Assembly (NCBI GenBank): GCA_002429595.1
Contig: DJAM01000008.1
Location: 1-16,773, forward strand
Reading direction: 5' to 3'
Source: Coxiellaceae bacterium UBA6002
Lineage (GTDB): Bacteria; Pseudomonadota; Gammaproteobacteria; UBA6002
DNA length: 16,773 nt
Shown: positions 7,857 to 14,236 of the stretch, one piece after another
How the letters are laid out: each line of letters opens with the position of its first letter
Position numbering within the stretch: the stretch's first letter is position 1
The notes under the pieces: model-generated
The model's database searches: none
Seen by the model: the letters and a program-made list of their open reading frames with translations, nothing else
What the model was told of the DNA's origin: nothing
Position numbers and translations under genes: made by a program

Positions 7857-9101
7857 ATGAAAAAATTATGGATTAGTATTGTTGGTTTAATTTTGCTACT
7901 AGCTGTGACACCACTGATCATTGGTCTATATTTGCAAAAGCAATATCAACCAAATCTTGCCGCATTAATGGAAAGCAGTAATCTAAATTTTAAACTGCGT
8001 AGCTACCATCGTGGTTGGTTTTCCTCTGAAGCAACCTGGATCATGAACTTACCCTTGATCGATAAACCGCTACAACCAGAGGTCAATAATCCTGATGACG
8101 CTTTAACAATTAGTCAGAAAATTTACCATGGCCCATTAATTATTAATCGCCATGGTGTTACGGTTGCCTTACTAGAAATAATCTCAAAATATAATCAAAC
8201 CTTTCTTGCCAACTCAACGCTAACATTATTGGGAAATCTTAAAACTCATATCGCGGTTCCTTCTCTAACGGTTCCTCAACACTCCTCTATGCCGATGTAT
8301 TCAATTTCCAATGCCTATGGCAATCTCGACTGGAATCTAAAAAATAATAAGGTGCAGATTGTTCTTAAGTTACAACATTTGTCCTCAAAAACAGATCGGT
8401 CAAGAACCATCGATAATTTCTCTGTGCTTTCCAATCTAAGTAAAACGCATGGTGGCTTATGGATTGGTAAGCGAGAGTATCAAGTGGGTCGTATGGTTTG
8501 GGAGCAGGATAGTAAACAATATTATATTAACCAATTGAATTTTAATATTATTACTGCTGCGAATGATGGTCGTTATAACATGGTGATTTTAGGCAGTGTC
8601 GCTAATTTAGGAATTGATAAGAATAATTACGGATCACAGCAAATAAAATTCAGCATGAATAACTTGAACTTATCTTCAGTCGAACAATTCCATGCTCAAT
8701 TTCCGATAACTGCGGTGCATCTTTTAAATCCTAATCAATGGCAAGCTGCAAAAGAAAAGTTCGTAGCAATGTTACACCAAGGGGCAGAAATTAAGCTCGA
8801 CAGCTTACAGTTAAATACTTTTTGGGGCACTATGGCCGCAACTGGGCACTATCATTCTTCTCCCAAGACTCATGATTCTCTTGAAGTGCTACAAAAAGCT
8901 ACTATTAGTGCTAAAATCCCTTCTGATTTGTTAAATCAATTATTAACTGGTTTGTATCAGTTAAAATTGCGTAGTAATGACGAAAATGTTATCAGTAACG
9001 AAATTGCTCGGACGTTAGTAGCTTGGCAACAGCAAGGCTGGTTAATGCTGTCTAACAATCAAGCGCTGATTAATTATCAATGGCAAACAAAAGAAAAGTA
9101 A
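7857..9101 (+). CDS. DUF945 (YdgA-like) family protein
   Basis: This 414-residue protein has one hydrophobic segment at about residues 4-25 after a short MKKLW start, fitting a signal anchor or uncleaved signal peptide with the rest in the periplasm. The motif YHRGWFSSEATW near 51-62 matches the YxRGxFSS signature of DUF945/YdgA proteins, and a YHGPL segment follows near 90. The remainder is a long beta-rich, repeat-poor region, as expected for this family, whose biochemical function is not established. It is somewhat shorter than E. coli YdgA (about 500 residues). The ATG at 7857 is 15 bp after argS, with GGAG at 7848-7851 as a possible ribosome binding site, and the SPOR gene follows after 4 bp. 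Family assignment rests on the N-terminal motif and architecture; the C-terminal half gives no extra support. Confidence 0.75.
   Translation: MKKLWISIVGLILLLAVTPLIIGLYLQKQYQPNLAALMESSNLNFKLRSYHRGWFSSEATWIMNLPLIDKPLQPEVNNPDDALTISQKIYHGPLIINRHGVTVALLEIISKYNQTFLANSTLTLLGNLKTHIAVPSLTVPQHSSMPMYSISNAYGNLDWNLKNNKVQIVLKLQHLSSKTDRSRTIDNFSVLSNLSKTHGGLWIGKREYQVGRMVWEQDSKQYYINQLNFNIITAANDGRYNMVILGSVANLGIDKNNYGSQQIKFSMNNLNLSSVEQFHAQFPITAVHLLNPNQWQAAKEKFVAMLHQGAEIKLDSLQLNTFWGTMAATGHYHSSPKTHDSLEVLQKATISAKIPSDLLNQLLTGLYQLKLRSNDENVISNEIARTLVAWQQQGWLMLSNNQALINYQWQTKEK
8125..8156. repeat. Imperfect inverted repeat inside the DUF945 gene
   Basis: Arms ACCATGGC (8125-8132) and GCCATGGT (8149-8156) are perfect 8-bp complements. 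Inside them, ATTA (8135-8138) and TAAT (8144-8147) pair around a 5-nt loop, separated from the outer arms by a 2x1 internal loop. The site lies in coding sequence for the segment YHGPLIINRHGV. No function is implied. Confidence 0.6.
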
Positions 9102-9105
9102 TCCT

Positions 9106-9678
9106 ATGGCAAGACGAAACACACGCAGAACTACTTATCAACGACGAAGCCCTCAACGACAACGAGCTGCAGTTTCACCTATCAAATGGCTATTAAGTGG
9201 CATTTTAATTGGACTCGTTGTGCCAAGTTATTTCTTATTAAAATCTAAAGACAACACACCATCATTTTCAGAAGCTGAATCTTCTGAAGTGGTGAGCAGC
9301 CAGTCTGTTGCATTAAAAGAGCATGCCACCAAAAAAATTCGCCCTAAGGAAAAACAGTCTCAAAGCTCAACTCATTCTAATTATGAGTTTTATAATCTCC
9401 TCTCTGAGGAGGATGCTGGTTCCAAAACTAAAAAAGAGCCAGAAAATCAAACCGTTTCTTTTACCTTGAAGATTGCTTCCTTCAAAACTTTTGCAGAAGC
9501 TGACCAGCTTAAGGCACAACTTTCATTAATAGGGGTGGATCAAATCACCATTTCCAAAACATCCCCCTATAAAGTCGTTGCAGGACCTTATACAAGTAAA
9601 AACGAAGCCCTAAAAATTAAGAAACAGCTGGAGGAGAATGAAATTCCTGCTGATCTTGTGAAGGCAATTAGTGAATAA
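9106..9678 (+). CDS. SPOR-domain protein, FtsN-like cell division protein
   Basis: The 190-residue protein has the FtsN layout: a very basic cytoplasmic tail (residues 1-27, rich in Arg), one transmembrane helix at about 26-45, a low-complexity periplasmic linker with Ser, Lys and Glu (about 46-117), and a C-terminal SPOR domain at about 118-188 (FTLKIASFKTFAEADQLKAQL through YKVVAGPYTSKNEA). SPOR domains bind denuded peptidoglycan glycans at the division septum. The YEFYNLLSEE stretch at 93-102 resembles the short FYxxL segment seen in FtsN-like proteins. Position supports the call: FtsN-type genes commonly lie just before hslVU. The start ATG is 4 bp after the DUF945 stop. It could be a different SPOR protein, so no gene symbol is assigned. 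Confidence 0.88.
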   Translation: MARRNTRRTTYQRRSPQRQRAAVSPIKWLLSGILIGLVVPSYFLLKSKDNTPSFSEAESSEVVSSQSVALKEHATKKIRPKEKQSQSSTHSNYEFYNLLSEEDAGSKTKKEPENQTVSFTLKIASFKTFAEADQLKAQLSLIGVDQITISKTSPYKVVAGPYTSKNEALKIKKQLEENEIPADLVKAISE

Positions 9679-9691
9679 CCACTCAACATTA

Positions 9692-9719
9692 CTTGAAAAT
9701 CTTAAGTTCGACCCCATAA
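9692..9719 (+). promoter_or_regulatory. Heat-shock (sigma-32) promoter of hslVU
   Basis: CTTGAAA at 9692-9698 and CCCCATAA at 9712-9719 are separated by 13 bp. This matches the RpoH consensus CTTGAAA-N(11-16)-CCCCATnT at all but the last base. It lies 58-85 bp upstream of the hslV start, and hslVU is a known RpoH-controlled operon in other bacteria. Transcription should begin near 9724-9728. Confidence 0.9.
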
Positions 9720-9723
9720 ATAA

Positions 9724-9754
9724 AGATTACACATATAACAGGTGTGTTTAATCT
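9724..9754 (+). promoter_or_regulatory. Leader stem-loop at the 5' end of the hslVU mRNA
   Basis: AGATT (9724-9728) pairs with AATCT (9750-9754), and ACACA (9729-9733) pairs with TGTGT (9743-9747). A TT bulge lies at 9748-9749 and the loop is nine bases (9734-9742). The hairpin begins about where the sigma-32 promoter should start transcription, so it would cap the mRNA 5' end. In E. coli an inverted repeat in the hslVU leader has been linked to mRNA stability; the same role here is inferred. Confidence 0.65.
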
Positions 9755-9764
9755 CCCACTAGAC

Positions 9765-9769
9765 GAGGA
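9765..9769 (+). promoter_or_regulatory. Ribosome binding site for hslV TTG start
   Basis: GAGGA at 9765-9769, seven bases before TTG 9777, fixes the non-ATG start of hslV. It lies outside the leader hairpin and so stays accessible. Confidence 0.75.
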
Positions 9770-9776
9770 ATAATCA

Positions 9777-10325
9777 TTGGAACAGTTCAGAGGTACGACA
9801 ATATTATCTGTTCGAAGAGATGGCAAAGTAGTAATTGGGGGTGATGGCCAGGTCACCATGGGTAAGTCTATTGTGATGAAAGGCAATGCTCGTAAGGTCA
9901 GAAGGCTCTATGGCGATCGCGTGATTGCAGGGTTTGCAGGTGGTACGGCAGATGCCTTTACCCTATTTGAACTCTTTGAAGCGAAACTAGAGAAACACTC
10001 CGGTAATTTAATGCGTTCGGCAGTTGAATTAGCCAAAGACTGGCGAACCGATAAAATTCTGCGCCGACTTGAAGCTTTGTTAGCGGTGGCAGATCGCCAA
10101 TCTTCATTGATTATTACTGGTAATGGCGATGTCATCGAACCCGAAAATAGTATTATGGCGATTGGCTCTGGCGGTCCCTACGCACAATCTGCTGCGATAG
10201 CCTTGCTGGAAAATACCAAGTTAAGCGCGAGAAAAGTAGTTGAAAAAAGTTTAGCCATTGCAGCTAACCTTTGTGTATATACCAATCATAATATCACCAT
10301 TGAAGAATTAGACAGTAAAGAGTAG
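9777..10325 (+). CDS. hslV: ATP-dependent protease HslVU, peptidase subunit HslV
   Basis: HslV forms the two-ring dodecameric peptidase of the HslVU (ClpQY) protease, a proteasome beta-like N-terminal-threonine hydrolase that degrades misfolded and regulatory proteins in the cytoplasm. The frame starts with TTG at 9777 and gives 182 residues beginning MEQFRGTTILSVRRDGK. The catalytic threonine should be Thr7, in the Gly-Thr-Thr motif, so a six-residue propeptide must be removed. In E. coli only the initiator Met precedes it. Conserved blocks include VIGGDGQVTMG, GFAGGTADAFTLFE, DWRTDKILRRLEA and IGSGGPYAQSAA. It is transcribed from the sigma-32 promoter just upstream, and hslU follows after 5 bp. 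Confidence 0.97.
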   Translation: MEQFRGTTILSVRRDGKVVIGGDGQVTMGKSIVMKGNARKVRRLYGDRVIAGFAGGTADAFTLFELFEAKLEKHSGNLMRSAVELAKDWRTDKILRRLEALLAVADRQSSLIITGNGDVIEPENSIMAIGSGGPYAQSAAIALLENTKLSARKVVEKSLAIAANLCVYTNHNITIEELDSKE

Positions 10326-10330
10326 AAAGA

Positions 10331-11665
10331 ATGACCGAAATAGTAATGACACCCAAAGAAATTGTTCATGAACTAGATAAGTATATTATCGGCCAAAATA
10401 GCGCGAAGCGTGCTGTGGCAAATGCACTACGTAATCGTTGGCGTCGGATGCAGTTAGAAACCGATTTAGCTGCTGAAATTACTCCAAAAAATATTCTGAT
10501 GATCGGTCCGACTGGTGTTGGTAAAACCGAAATTGCACGACGATTAGCAAAACTTGCTAAGGCACCCTTCATTAAAGTAGAAGCAACCAAATTTACTGAA
10601 GTAGGTTATGTTGGGCGTGACGTTGAATCTATTATCAGAGATTTAGTGGATGTTGCTGTTAAGCAAGTACGTGAAAATGAAATGACCAAAGTGCGACAGC
10701 GCGCAAAAGAATCAGCCGAAGAAAGAGTGCTAAATATTCTGCTTCCCAAAGCAAGAGGTTCTGCAGATGAAGAAGAGACACCGAAAAACAACACACGAAA
10801 TCTATTCTTGAAAAAATTACGATCGGGGGAGCTCGATGATCAAGAAGTTGAAGTTGAGGTTTCCACCCAAGGCGTGAGCTTTGAAATCATGGCACCTCCT
10901 GGCATGGAAGAGATGACCAGTCAGCTCCAAAATATGTTTCAAAATATTTCAGGCGATCGAACCAAATCTCGCAAAATGAAAATTAAAGACGCCCTCAAGC
11001 AGCTGACCGAAGATGAAGCAGGTCGAATGATTAATGAGGACGACATTAAAGCAAAAGCGCTAAGAAGCGTCGAGCAAAATGGCATCGTCTTTATCGATGA
11101 ACTAGATAAGATTGTGAAACGAGGCGAATATAGCGGTGGCGGTGATGTCTCTCGAGAAGGCGTCCAGCGCGATTTGCTGCCAATCATTGAAGGCAGTACG
11201 GTGTTTACAAAATATGGCATGATGAAAACCGATCATATTTTATTCATTGCTTCAGGTGCATTTCACCTAGCTAAACCTTCTGATCTTATTCCAGAACTAC
11301 AAGGTCGTTTACCAATAAGAGTGGAACTGAACGCACTCACTGCAGATGACTTTGTTCGTATTCTAACAGAACCAAACGCTTCATTAACGGAACAATATGT
11401 CGCGTTAATGAGTACTGAAGGCGTAGAATTAGAGTTTGCACAAGATGGAATTCAGCGCTTAGCGGAAATCGCCTATCAAGTGAATGAGCGCACCGAAAAT
11501 ATCGGAGCTCGACGTTTGCACACCATCATGGAAAAACTGTTGGAATTAATTTCCTTCGAAGCACCAGACCGAGATGGTGAAAAAATCGTGATCGATAAAA
11601 AATACGTCAACAAACAATTGGCTCATCTTGTTAAAGATGAAGATCTCAGTCGCTATATTTTATGA
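10331..11665 (+). CDS. hslU: ATP-dependent protease HslVU, ATPase subunit HslU
   Basis: HslU is the hexameric AAA+ unfoldase that recognises substrates and threads them into HslV. The 444 residues (E. coli 443) show Walker A GPTGVGKT at 59-66, the pore loop GYVG at 92-95, the inserted I-domain (roughly residues 110-240, acidic and helical), Walker B IVFIDELDK at 252-260, the arginine-rich sensor region (ELQGRLPIRVEL, ENIGARRLHTIMEKL), and the C-terminal tail LSRYIL. That tail inserts into HslV to open the peptidase. The ATG at 10331 lies 5 bp after hslV with a purine-rich AGAAAGA before it. The pair should be co-transcribed under heat-shock control, with the DUF971 gene 9 bp downstream. Confidence 0.98.
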   Translation: MTEIVMTPKEIVHELDKYIIGQNSAKRAVANALRNRWRRMQLETDLAAEITPKNILMIGPTGVGKTEIARRLAKLAKAPFIKVEATKFTEVGYVGRDVESIIRDLVDVAVKQVRENEMTKVRQRAKESAEERVLNILLPKARGSADEEETPKNNTRNLFLKKLRSGELDDQEVEVEVSTQGVSFEIMAPPGMEEMTSQLQNMFQNISGDRTKSRKMKIKDALKQLTEDEAGRMINEDDIKAKALRSVEQNGIVFIDELDKIVKRGEYSGGGDVSREGVQRDLLPIIEGSTVFTKYGMMKTDHILFIASGAFHLAKPSDLIPELQGRLPIRVELNALTADDFVRILTEPNASLTEQYVALMSTEGVELEFAQDGIQRLAEIAYQVNERTENIGARRLHTIMEKLLELISFEAPDRDGEKIVIDKKYVNKQLAHLVKDEDLSRYIL

Positions 11666-11674
11666 TAAAGAAAA

Positions 11675-12043
11675 ATGGCAATACCTGTTGAAATAAAACT
11701 ACACAAAAAATCGAAACTCTTAGATGTCACGTTTGATGATGGCAAACGTTATCAATTAACGTGCGAGTATCTAAGAGTTTTCTCCCCTTCTGCCGAAGTA
11801 AGAGGTCACTCTAAAGAGCCACGCAAATTAGTCTTTTTCAAAAAAAATGTCAGCATTATCAACATCGAGCCTGTAGGTTCCTACGCGGTAAAACTAATTT
11901 TCGACGACGGCCATGCTACTGGTTTATACACCTGGGAAATCCTGCACGATCTTTGCATCAACCACGACAGTAATTGGGCCCAATATTTAGCCCGACTTGA
12001 AGCTGCGCGATTGTTACGAGAAGAGCCTTCGAAGGATTCTTGA
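11675..12043 (+). CDS. DUF971 protein (GBBH-like N-terminal domain)
   Basis: This is a 122-residue single-domain protein of the DUF971 family, also described as the gamma-butyrobetaine hydroxylase-like N-terminal domain. The conserved blocks are visible: VTFDDGKRYQLTCEYLRVFSPSAEVRGH (about 18-45), then YAVKLIFDDGHATGLYTWEILHDLC (about 70-94). No enzyme function is established for the stand-alone bacterial form; the same domain is found fused to gamma-butyrobetaine hydroxylases and to some Mrp-type iron-sulfur carriers. It starts 9 bp after hslU and is likely the last gene of the heat-shock operon. This hslU-DUF971 adjacency is common in gammaproteobacteria. The protein is soluble, with no signal peptide. 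Family call is secure, role unknown. Confidence 0.9.
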   Translation: MAIPVEIKLHKKSKLLDVTFDDGKRYQLTCEYLRVFSPSAEVRGHSKEPRKLVFFKKNVSIINIEPVGSYAVKLIFDDGHATGLYTWEILHDLCINHDSNWAQYLARLEAARLLREEPSKDS

Positions 12044-12055
12044 TTTTACACTTTT
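12021..12055 (+). terminator. Weak candidate terminator after DUF971
   Basis: AAGA (12021-12024) could pair with TCTT (12038-12041), and CCT (12026-12028) with AGG (12033-12035), around a TCGA loop. T-rich sequence follows. The stem is short and interrupted, overlaps the end of the DUF971 gene, and the T tract is broken by ACAC. This is a weak call. Confidence 0.2.
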
Positions 12056-12073
12056 TCACAATGGTTGGTAATT

Positions 12074-12102
12074 TTGACGGTCTTTACGGCTGATGCAATT
12101 AT
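12074..12102 (+). promoter_or_regulatory. Candidate promoter of the orphan membrane-protein gene
   Basis: TTGACG (12074-12079, five of six matches to TTGACA) and AATTAT (12097-12102, four of six to TATAAT) are spaced by the ideal 17 bp. They lie 39 bp upstream of the ATG at 12141, in the only sizeable gap after hslVU-DUF971. The -10 is weak, so the call is tentative. Confidence 0.4.
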
Positions 12103-12140
12103 GAGTAATATCGCACTACAACAATAAATAAGAGCGTTTT

Positions 12141-12827
12141 ATGGCCTTAGCTCCACAAGAAACTGCAGTTGCCAAATTTTACAAAGTCCTTTCTCCTAGT
12201 ACTTTCCATTTATTTAATTCAAGTGACCAAGACAAAGTTCGAAGAATTGTACAACAGCTAATTAATGGAAATGAGCAAGCAGAGCATGAAGCTCGAGAAT
12301 ATTTGCTTGGGCTTCAAGAGCAATATTATCCATTTCTTGCAGTTTGCTATCAGGCTCGAAATCATTCCTTAACACTAAAAAATCTGTCTAATGTTTTTTT
12401 ACCTTTTGCTGTTGCCATAGCAGGAAATTTTAGAAGTAGAGGTCCATTTGATTATGCGCAAAATTCTACTGAGATGGTTCTCTTAGAATTGTTAATTCTT
12501 TGTTTTTTGATACTTTACGCAATTTATGAATCATATGTTCTTGGTAACTATTTAATTCAATTAGCGCAAACTAAGCATGATGTTCTTAATGATATTATTT
12601 TGTTGGCAACAGATTCACAAAATACTATTGCTGACAAAGTTCGAGCGTTCCAAAGTATGTTTTTTGAGGTAGTCCCTGCGCAACAATCAGGACTTAGTTT
12701 AAACGTCGATTGTTTAATTACGCATAACATTTCAAAATTAGATGCGAGCGAACTACTAGATTTATATAAACGAATTTTTCCGGATAACATTTTACAATTG
12801 GATAACGTGCCTCAGCTAATAAGATAA
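12141..12827 (+). CDS. Hypothetical membrane protein, family not recognised
   Basis: I do not recognise this 228-residue protein. Residues 1-75 are polar and helical-looking with no signal peptide. Residues 82-97 (NVFLPFAVAIAGNF) are moderately hydrophobic, and 111-130 form a strong hydrophobic helix (EMVLLELLILCFLILYAIYE). The C-terminal ~90 residues are mixed polar. One or two membrane spans are therefore likely, with soluble domains on both sides. AAGAG at 12130-12134 is a ribosome binding site six bases before the ATG. Hand counts of three 60-base lines in the gene gave about 25-33% GC, against 48% for one line in hslU, so base use differs from its neighbour. It sits where conserved operons end and may have its own promoter. 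Its last 12 bp overlap the end of rdgB on the other strand. It is a plausible lineage-specific gene. Confidence 0.7.
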   Translation: MALAPQETAVAKFYKVLSPSTFHLFNSSDQDKVRRIVQQLINGNEQAEHEAREYLLGLQEQYYPFLAVCYQARNHSLTLKNLSNVFLPFAVAIAGNFRSRGPFDYAQNSTEMVLLELLILCFLILYAIYESYVLGNYLIQLAQTKHDVLNDIILLATDSQNTIADKVRAFQSMFFEVVPAQQSGLSLNVDCLITHNISKLDASELLDLYKRIFPDNILQLDNVPQLIR

Positions 12828-13412
12828 TTCGCGAAATCTCTTCAAAAACTTCTTCATTGCTTGCCCGCGATGACTAATTTCATTTTTAACTTCTGGTGAT
12901 AATTCAGCGGCGCTGCAGCTTCGTTCTTCATCTAAAAAGATGGGGTCGTAGCCAAAGCCGTGGATGCCTCGTGGTTCTTTTAAAATTTTGCCGTGCCAAA
13001 TTCCTTCGCAAATAATTGGGCAGGGGTCATTTGTTGAACGTAAATAGACTAAACAGCAATAGAAAAATGCTTGGCGTTCGGTGTCTGGTACTTCTTTCAT
13101 ATTTTCAAGAAGTTTAATAATGTTTTGATGAAACGAAACATTTTGACCTGCATAGCGTGCAGAATAAATTCCAGGATCACCATTTAACGCAGCTACAACA
13201 AGACCAGAGTCATCAGCAATAGCTGGTAGATTAGTTTGTTTAGTTGCATGCCTGGCTTTTTTAAGCGCGTTTTCAATAAAGGTGCAACCGTCTTCAACGA
13301 CATCAGAAACGCCTAGTGCTGTTTGCGGAATAATTTCAATCCTTTCGTCGGATAATATGCTATTTATTTCTTTAATTTTTCCTTCGTTACCACTTGCAAT
13401 GACTATCTTCAT
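12816..13412 (-). CDS. rdgB: dITP/XTP pyrophosphatase RdgB (HAM1 family)
   Basis: RdgB hydrolyses ITP, dITP and XTP to monophosphates, keeping deaminated purines out of DNA and RNA. The 198 residues match the family (E. coli 197). Visible motifs are SGNEGK at 7-12, GCTFIENALKKA at 42-53, the metal/base-site DDSGL at 67-71, GIYSARYAG, the FGYDPIF specificity motif, and the C-terminal SHRGQAMKKF. The ATG shares one base with the prmC stop (TAATG on the minus strand), so it is the last, translationally coupled gene of the hemA-prfA-prmC-rdgB series. In E. coli rdgB lies next to hemW instead. Its 3' end overlaps the convergent orphan gene by 12 bp with no hairpin terminator visible between them. 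Confidence 0.97.
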   Translation of the reverse strand: MKIVIASGNEGKIKEINSILSDERIEIIPQTALGVSDVVEDGCTFIENALKKARHATKQTNLPAIADDSGLVVAALNGDPGIYSARYAGQNVSFHQNIIKLLENMKEVPDTERQAFFYCCLVYLRSTNDPCPIICEGIWHGKILKEPRGIHGFGYDPIFLDEERSCSAAELSPEVKNEISHRGQAMKKFLKRFRELSY

Positions 13413-14230
13413 TAGTTACACCTTGTTCCAATTGTTACACGTTCGATGTCGTTAAGATCTTTAATCGTTTTAACATCTTGATAATAATTTTGTTTCATTA
13501 GATTGCGAACTTGATTGCCTTGATTATAACCATGCTCCAATATCAATTGTCCTTTTTCATCCAGATACCCAACTGCCTCTTTGATAATTATTTTAATATC
13601 ATCTAGTCCATCTTCGCCAGATACCAAAGCTGATTGTGGTTCATAGCGGAGCTGTGCTAAATGTGGATCGTTTGTAGCAATGTAAGGCGGGTTAGAAATA
13701 ATAATATCAAATTTGATTGCTGGCACATTTTGAAACCAGTTTGATTCGTATAACTCTAAATTTTCAATGCGATGTCGATCAGCATTTTTTTGTGCAATTG
13801 TTAAAGCATCTTTTGAAATATCTGTACCAACAATTTGCCATTGCGGTCGTTCATGCGCAATAGCGATAGCAATTGCGCCACTGCCCACGCCAAGTTCAAG
13901 AATAGTTACATTTTGTTCGCTGCTGAATTTTTCTAAAGTAAGCTGAACGAGCAATTCAGATTCAGGGCGAGGTATTAGAGTATGTTGATTAACTTCAAAA
14001 TCCAAAGACCAAAATTCTTTACAGCCCGTGATGTATGCAACGGGTAACCCTTGTTTTCTGTTTTCAATTTGACGTTGGTATTCTTGCAATAAAAAAGCGT
14101 CAAGCTCTTCTTCTTGATGAGCATAAAGATAGCTGCGAGAAACATTAACTACGTGGCAGAATATAAGTTCAGATTCTAAACGATTGTTGAGGTTATTTAA
14201 GCCATAGCTAATCGCTTCTTGGAAGGTCAT
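13412..14230 (-). CDS. prmC: Release factor glutamine methyltransferase PrmC (HemK)
   Basis: PrmC uses S-adenosylmethionine to N5-methylate the glutamine of the GGQ motif in release factors RF1 and RF2, raising termination efficiency. The 272 residues contain an N-terminal helical substrate-binding domain, the linker motif IPRPESE at 86-92, the SAM-binding LELGVGSGAIAIA around 111-123, and the catalytic NPPY at 180-183. The length is normal (E. coli 277). It lies 6 bp downstream of prfA, whose product is its substrate, an arrangement conserved across gammaproteobacteria. Its stop overlaps the rdgB start by one base. The Shine-Dalgarno sequence before the ATG is weak (GGAG about 12 bases away, within the prfA end), suggesting dependence on coupling to prfA. 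Confidence 0.97.
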   Translation of the reverse strand: MTFQEAISYGLNNLNNRLESELIFCHVVNVSRSYLYAHQEEELDAFLLQEYQRQIENRKQGLPVAYITGCKEFWSLDFEVNQHTLIPRPESELLVQLTLEKFSSEQNVTILELGVGSGAIAIAIAHERPQWQIVGTDISKDALTIAQKNADRHRIENLELYESNWFQNVPAIKFDIIISNPPYIATNDPHLAQLRYEPQSALVSGEDGLDDIKIIIKEAVGYLDEKGQLILEHGYNQGNQVRNLMKQNYYQDVKTIKDLNDIERVTIGTRCN

Positions 14231-14236
14231 ACAATT

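Noticed and set aside
9397..9411. CTCCTC-TCT-GAGGAG hairpin within the SPOR gene
   Set aside because: It is in coding sequence for Leu-Leu-Ser-Glu-Glu and has no T tract; most likely a by-product of the codons.
12026..12035. CCTTCGAAGG palindrome as a strong terminator
   Set aside because: The stem is short and interrupted, and the following T-run is broken; kept only as a very weak candidate.
1722..12043. Frameshifts or broken genes in the rightward block
   Set aside because: All genes have normal family length and intact motifs from start to stop; no pseudogene is seen.
12141..12827. Secreted effector (Dot/Icm-type) identity for the orphan gene
   Set aside because: The organism is not established as Legionellales, and the C-terminus shows no convincing secretion signal; the membrane span alone is not evidence.
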